Source: HXMU1420-13 sp965228545 (GTDB lineage Bacteria; Bacteroidota; Rhodothermia; Balneolales; Balneolaceae). Taken from it: a stretch of 64,000 bases of DNA. A program made the translations under genes and the position numbers. How positions within the stretch are numbered: the first letter of the stretch is position 1; each line of letters begins with the position of its first letter. The notes beneath the pieces were generated by a model that did no database searches, was not told the origin of the DNA, and was given only the letters and a program-made list of their open reading frames with translations. The stretch is taken from contig OZ245822.1 in the NCBI GenBank assembly GCA_965228545.1, positions 3,720,001 to 3,784,000 of the forward strand. Direction: 5' to 3'. Shown here piece by piece: positions 61,205-64,000 of this stretch.

Positions 61205-62848
61205 ATGTCTAAACTAGTTCACTACGATATTGAAGCACGTGACGCACTAAAACGCGGTGTTGATAAGCTTGCTGACGCGGTAAAAGTAACGCTCGGCCCT
61301 CGTGGACGTAATGTAGTAATCGAAAAATCATTCGGTGGACCAACCGTAACCAAAGATGGTGTTACGGTAGCCAAAGAAATCGAACTCGATGATAAAGTAG
61401 AAAATATGGGTGCGCAGATGGTGAAGGAAGTTGCTTCCAAAACCTCTGACAACGCCGGTGACGGTACCACAACAGCAACCGTACTTGCGCAAGCTATTGT
61501 TTCTGCAGGTTTAAAGAACGTAACTGCTGGTGCAAACCCAATGGATCTTAAGCGTGGTATCGACAAAGCGGTTGACGCTATTGTTGCTGCTTTAGCTGAT
61601 TTGAGCCAGGAAATTGACGATCGTAACGAAATCGCTCAGGTAGGTACAATCTCTGCCAACAACGACGAATTCATCGGTAACTTGATTGCTGATGCCATGG
61701 AAAAAGTTGGTAAAGACGGTGTAATTACTGTTGAGGAAGCCAAAGGAACTGATACGCATCTTGAAACAGTAGAAGGTATGCAGTTCGACCGCGGATATCT
61801 TTCTCCATACTTTGTAACCGATTCTGAGAAGATGGTTGCTGAGTTAGAAAATCCATACATCTTAATCTTCGACAAGAAGATTTCTAACATGAAGGATCTT
61901 CTTCCGGTACTTGAGAAAGTAGTACAAAGCGGAAATCCATTGTTGATTATCGCAGAAGATGTTGAAGGTGAAGCATTAGCTACTTTGGTAGTTAATAAAT
62001 TACGTGGATCTCTAAAAATCGCTGCTGTTAAAGCTCCTGGTTTTGGTGATCGTCGTAAGGCAATGTTAGAAGATATCGCCATTCTAACCGGTGGAACCGT
62101 AATTTCTGAAGAGCGTGGCTACAAGCTAGAAAATGCAACGCTTGATTTCTTAGGTCAGGCTGCCAGCGTAACTATCGACAAAGACAATACTACTATTGTT
62201 GATGGCGCTGGAAAAGCTGATGATATTCAGGCTCGCGTAAATCAAATTAAATCTCAAATCGAATCTACCACTTCTGATTACGACCGTGAGAAGCTACAAG
62301 AGCGTCTTGCTAAGTTAAGTGGTGGTGTAGCTGTACTTTATATTGGTGCCGCTTCTGAAGTTGAGATGAAAGAGAAGAAAGCTCGTGTAGAAGATGCTTT
62401 ACACGCAACCCGCGCTGCTGTTGAAGAAGGAATCGTGCCTGGTGGTGGAGTAGCGTTACTACGCACTGTCTCTGCAGTTGATGGTATTGAAGCTGAAAAT
62501 GCAGACGAAAAAGTAGGATTCGATATCGTACGTCGTGCAGTTCAGGCTCCTCTTAGAACCATCAGCAATAATGCCGGTATCGAAGGCGCCATTGTAGTAC
62601 AGCGTGTACTAGAAGGCGAAGGTGCATTTGGTTACAATGCTCGTACCGAAGTGTACGAAGACTTAATTAAAGCCGGTGTTATCGACCCAACTAAAGTAAC
62701 CCGTACTGCACTTCAAAATGCAGCTTCTGTAGCTGGATTATTGCTAACAACTGAAGCAGTAATTTCTGAAAAACCAGAAGAGAAAGGTTCAGGTCCGGCT
62801 ATGCCAGACATGGGCGGAATGGGCGGCGGAATGCCAGGCATGATGTAA
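61205..62848 (+). CDS. groEL: chaperonin GroEL
   Basis: A 547-residue chaperonin with the ATP-binding LGPRGRNVV and DGTTTATVLAQ, the apical domain, and the GVAVLYIGAASEVEMKEKKARVEDALHATRAAVEEG signature. The C-terminus is the usual GGM-rich tail (MPDMGGMGGGMPGMM). An intrinsic terminator follows. Only one groEL is in the window. Confidence 0.98.
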   Translation: MSKLVHYDIEARDALKRGVDKLADAVKVTLGPRGRNVVIEKSFGGPTVTKDGVTVAKEIELDDKVENMGAQMVKEVASKTSDNAGDGTTTATVLAQAIVSAGLKNVTAGANPMDLKRGIDKAVDAIVAALADLSQEIDDRNEIAQVGTISANNDEFIGNLIADAMEKVGKDGVITVEEAKGTDTHLETVEGMQFDRGYLSPYFVTDSEKMVAELENPYILIFDKKISNMKDLLPVLEKVVQSGNPLLIIAEDVEGEALATLVVNKLRGSLKIAAVKAPGFGDRRKAMLEDIAILTGGTVISEERGYKLENATLDFLGQAASVTIDKDNTTIVDGAGKADDIQARVNQIKSQIESTTSDYDREKLQERLAKLSGGVAVLYIGAASEVEMKEKKARVEDALHATRAAVEEGIVPGGGVALLRTVSAVDGIEAENADEKVGFDIVRRAVQAPLRTISNNAGIEGAIVVQRVLEGEGAFGYNARTEVYEDLIKAGVIDPTKVTRTALQNAASVAGLLLTTEAVISEKPEEKGSGPAMPDMGGMGGGMPGMM

Positions 62849-62903
62849 GAAAATTACATCACCCAAAATGATATGATTTGATTCATATCAGATATTAGAG
62901 AAA

Positions 62904-62936
62904 GCCCCGATTCACTTTGTGAGTCGGGGTTTTTTT
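62904..62936 (+). terminator. intrinsic terminator after groEL
   Basis: CCCCGATTCAC (62905-62915) pairs with GTGAGTCGGGG (62919-62929), one G-T wobble, triloop TTT, followed by seven T. It lies about 55 bp past the groEL stop. Confidence 0.95.
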
Positions 62937-63041
62937 GTGCTAAATAAAAAACTAATTCCGTTAGTACAATTTTCCGGGGTTAATTACTTTTATCGGGTGA
63001 AACTCTTTTGTGACCTATTCTCACTATAACCATCGATTTTT

Positions 63042-64000
63042 TTGAAGAAACCATCTACCAAATACACCAAAAGCGATAGAATCAATATTGCCTATCAGGT
63101 TTTTGGAAACGGACCGATTGATATTGTATATATACCGGGTTGGGTTTCTAATATCGATTTGATGTGGGAATGCTCTGAGTTGGTTTACTTTTTTGAGGAA
63201 TTGGGGAAAATAGCTCGTGTAATTCTGTTCGATAAAAGAGGTACGGGATTGTCGGACCGAGTGGTTGAGATATCTACGCTGGAAGAACGAATGGACGATA
63301 TTCGTGCTGTGATGGATGCAGTTGGATCAGAAAAGGCAATTCTATTCGGACATTCAGAAGGAGGGTCTGTTTCAGCATTGTTTGCAGCAACCTATCCAAA
63401 CCGAACGGCTGCATTGATAGCATTTGGGATATTTGCAAAACGACGGTATTCAGAAAACTACCCATGGGCGCCCACCGATGAGGAGCGGCAAAAAGTGTAC
63501 GATATGATTGAAAACAGCTGGGGCAGTGGAGATATGCAGCTGGAATCATTGGCACCATCCAAAGCACAGGATATTAAGTTTATGGATTGGCTGGCCAATT
63601 ACTTTCGATCGGGAGCGAGCCCAACAGCAGCAATGGTACTTACAAAAATGAATACTCAGGTAGACATTATCGACATACTTGGCTCTATTAAAGTGCCAAC
63701 GTTAATCATGCAACGAACCCATGATATTGACGTGAAAATTGATGAAGGTCGCTTTATCTCAGAGCGTATTGAAGGAGCTCGTTTTGTTGAATTTTCTGGA
63801 AACGACCATCTTTTTTGGGCAGGAAATACCCGTGAAATACTGGATGAGATGAAATCATTTATTTCTACGATGAAGCCCATCCACAACCACAAACAACAGC
63901 TGCTTACTTTTGTTAAAGGGAACATAAGTTCTATTGATGATCGTAGTCAGCATGAGCATATAAAAGGCTTAGTAGGACAATTTATTGGCCGCTTTAGAGG
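63042..64000 (+). CDS. alpha/beta hydrolase fused to class III cyclase-like domain (3' truncated)
   Basis: Reads through to the window end; 319 codons are seen from the TTG at 63042 (TAA in frame at 63027). The N-terminal alpha/beta hydrolase has YIPGWVSNIDLMWE, LFDKRGTGLSD, the nucleophile elbow GHSEGGS and the late GNDHLFWAG with the His. At the end, HKQQLLTFVKGNISS and QFIGRFRG occupy the position of the class III adenylate cyclase core, where active members read VLFTDIVGST. The metal-binding Asp seems replaced. The type is common as hydrolase-cyclase fusions; the rest is off the window. Confidence 0.75.
   Translation, partial: MKKPSTKYTKSDRINIAYQVFGNGPIDIVYIPGWVSNIDLMWECSELVYFFEELGKIARVILFDKRGTGLSDRVVEISTLEERMDDIRAVMDAVGSEKAILFGHSEGGSVSALFAATYPNRTAALIAFGIFAKRRYSENYPWAPTDEERQKVYDMIENSWGSGDMQLESLAPSKAQDIKFMDWLANYFRSGASPTAAMVLTKMNTQVDIIDILGSIKVPTLIMQRTHDIDVKIDEGRFISERIEGARFVEFSGNDHLFWAGNTREILDEMKSFISTMKPIHNHKQQLLTFVKGNISSIDDRSQHEHIKGLVGQFIGRFR

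Noticed and set aside
61636..62082. 148-residue antisense ORF within groEL
   Set aside because: Shadow of GroEL codon bias; no family features.

Overview
The window looks like a contiguous piece of chromosome from an AT-rich Gram-negative bacterium of the Bacteroidota/Rhodothermota/Balneolota group, with Balneolaceae-like the best guess by inference. The reasons are: a histidine operon preceded by a promoter matching the Bacteroidota consensus TAnnTTTG, an M28 peptidase with a Bacteroidota-style lipobox, outer-membrane beta-barrel genes, a YtxJ bacilliredoxin, DUF368 and VF530 proteins, hybrid kinases with 7TMR-DISM sensors, and frequent TTG starts. There is no prophage, CRISPR array, rRNA or tRNA that I could recognise.

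Layout. 0-4 kb: small genes, including a GNAT acetyltransferase and a DUF3524/GTDC1-type glycosyltransferase (likely tRNA-queuosine mannosyltransferase) whose conserved N-terminus has no AUG/GUG/UUG start. 4.1-7.6 kb: a 5-oxoproline cassette, an Nramp-like transporter with altered metal-site residues followed by pxpA-pxpB-pxpC. 7.7-13.2 kb: DinB protein, sugar symporter, dienelactone hydrolase, metZ and an M28 peptidase. 13.2-18.4 kb: two tandem 7TMR-DISM hybrid histidine kinases. 18.5-25 kb: a fatty-acid desaturase with a clear terminator, an overlapping S1/P1 nuclease/beta-propeller/oxidoreductase operon, a beta-barrel protein, a UPF0173 hydrolase and ytxJ. 25-30 kb: xerD-like recombinase, pgpH-like 7TM-HD phosphodiesterase, a secreted serpin and hisA. 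30.5-36.8 kb: a TetR-controlled cassette (LolA-like protein, two FtsX-type permeases, ATPase, outer-membrane barrel) that separates hisA from hisH and is itself interrupted by a small four-helix-bundle element. 36.9-42.4 kb: hisG-D-C-B-H, preceded by a histidine-rich leader ORF. 42.4-50 kb: a third hybrid kinase, small genes, lepA and lepB. 49.5-58.8 kb: an EEP-nuclease/acid-phosphatase fusion, rlmN, peroxiredoxin, ZIP transporter, pcm, popT and a double UspA. 58.8-59.9 kb: a 270-bp tandem repeat array. 60-64 kb: ksgA, groESL with a sigma-54-type promoter, and a partial alpha/beta-hydrolase-cyclase gene.

The standout is the his operon. On the minus strand, directly upstream of hisG, is a 23-codon ORF (42275-42346, GTG start) with nine histidine codons, embedded in sequence that can form mutually exclusive pairings. 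It is a probable His-sensing attenuator or translational leader of a kind described in Proteobacteria but, to my knowledge, not well described in this group. Other signals of interest are a modular composite repeat (order C-A-B) present as an amplified 270-bp array at 58.8-59.9 kb and as dispersed inverted copies at 51.2-51.6 kb, the GG-N10-GC promoter of groESL, and the Nramp homologue tied to pyroglutamate use.
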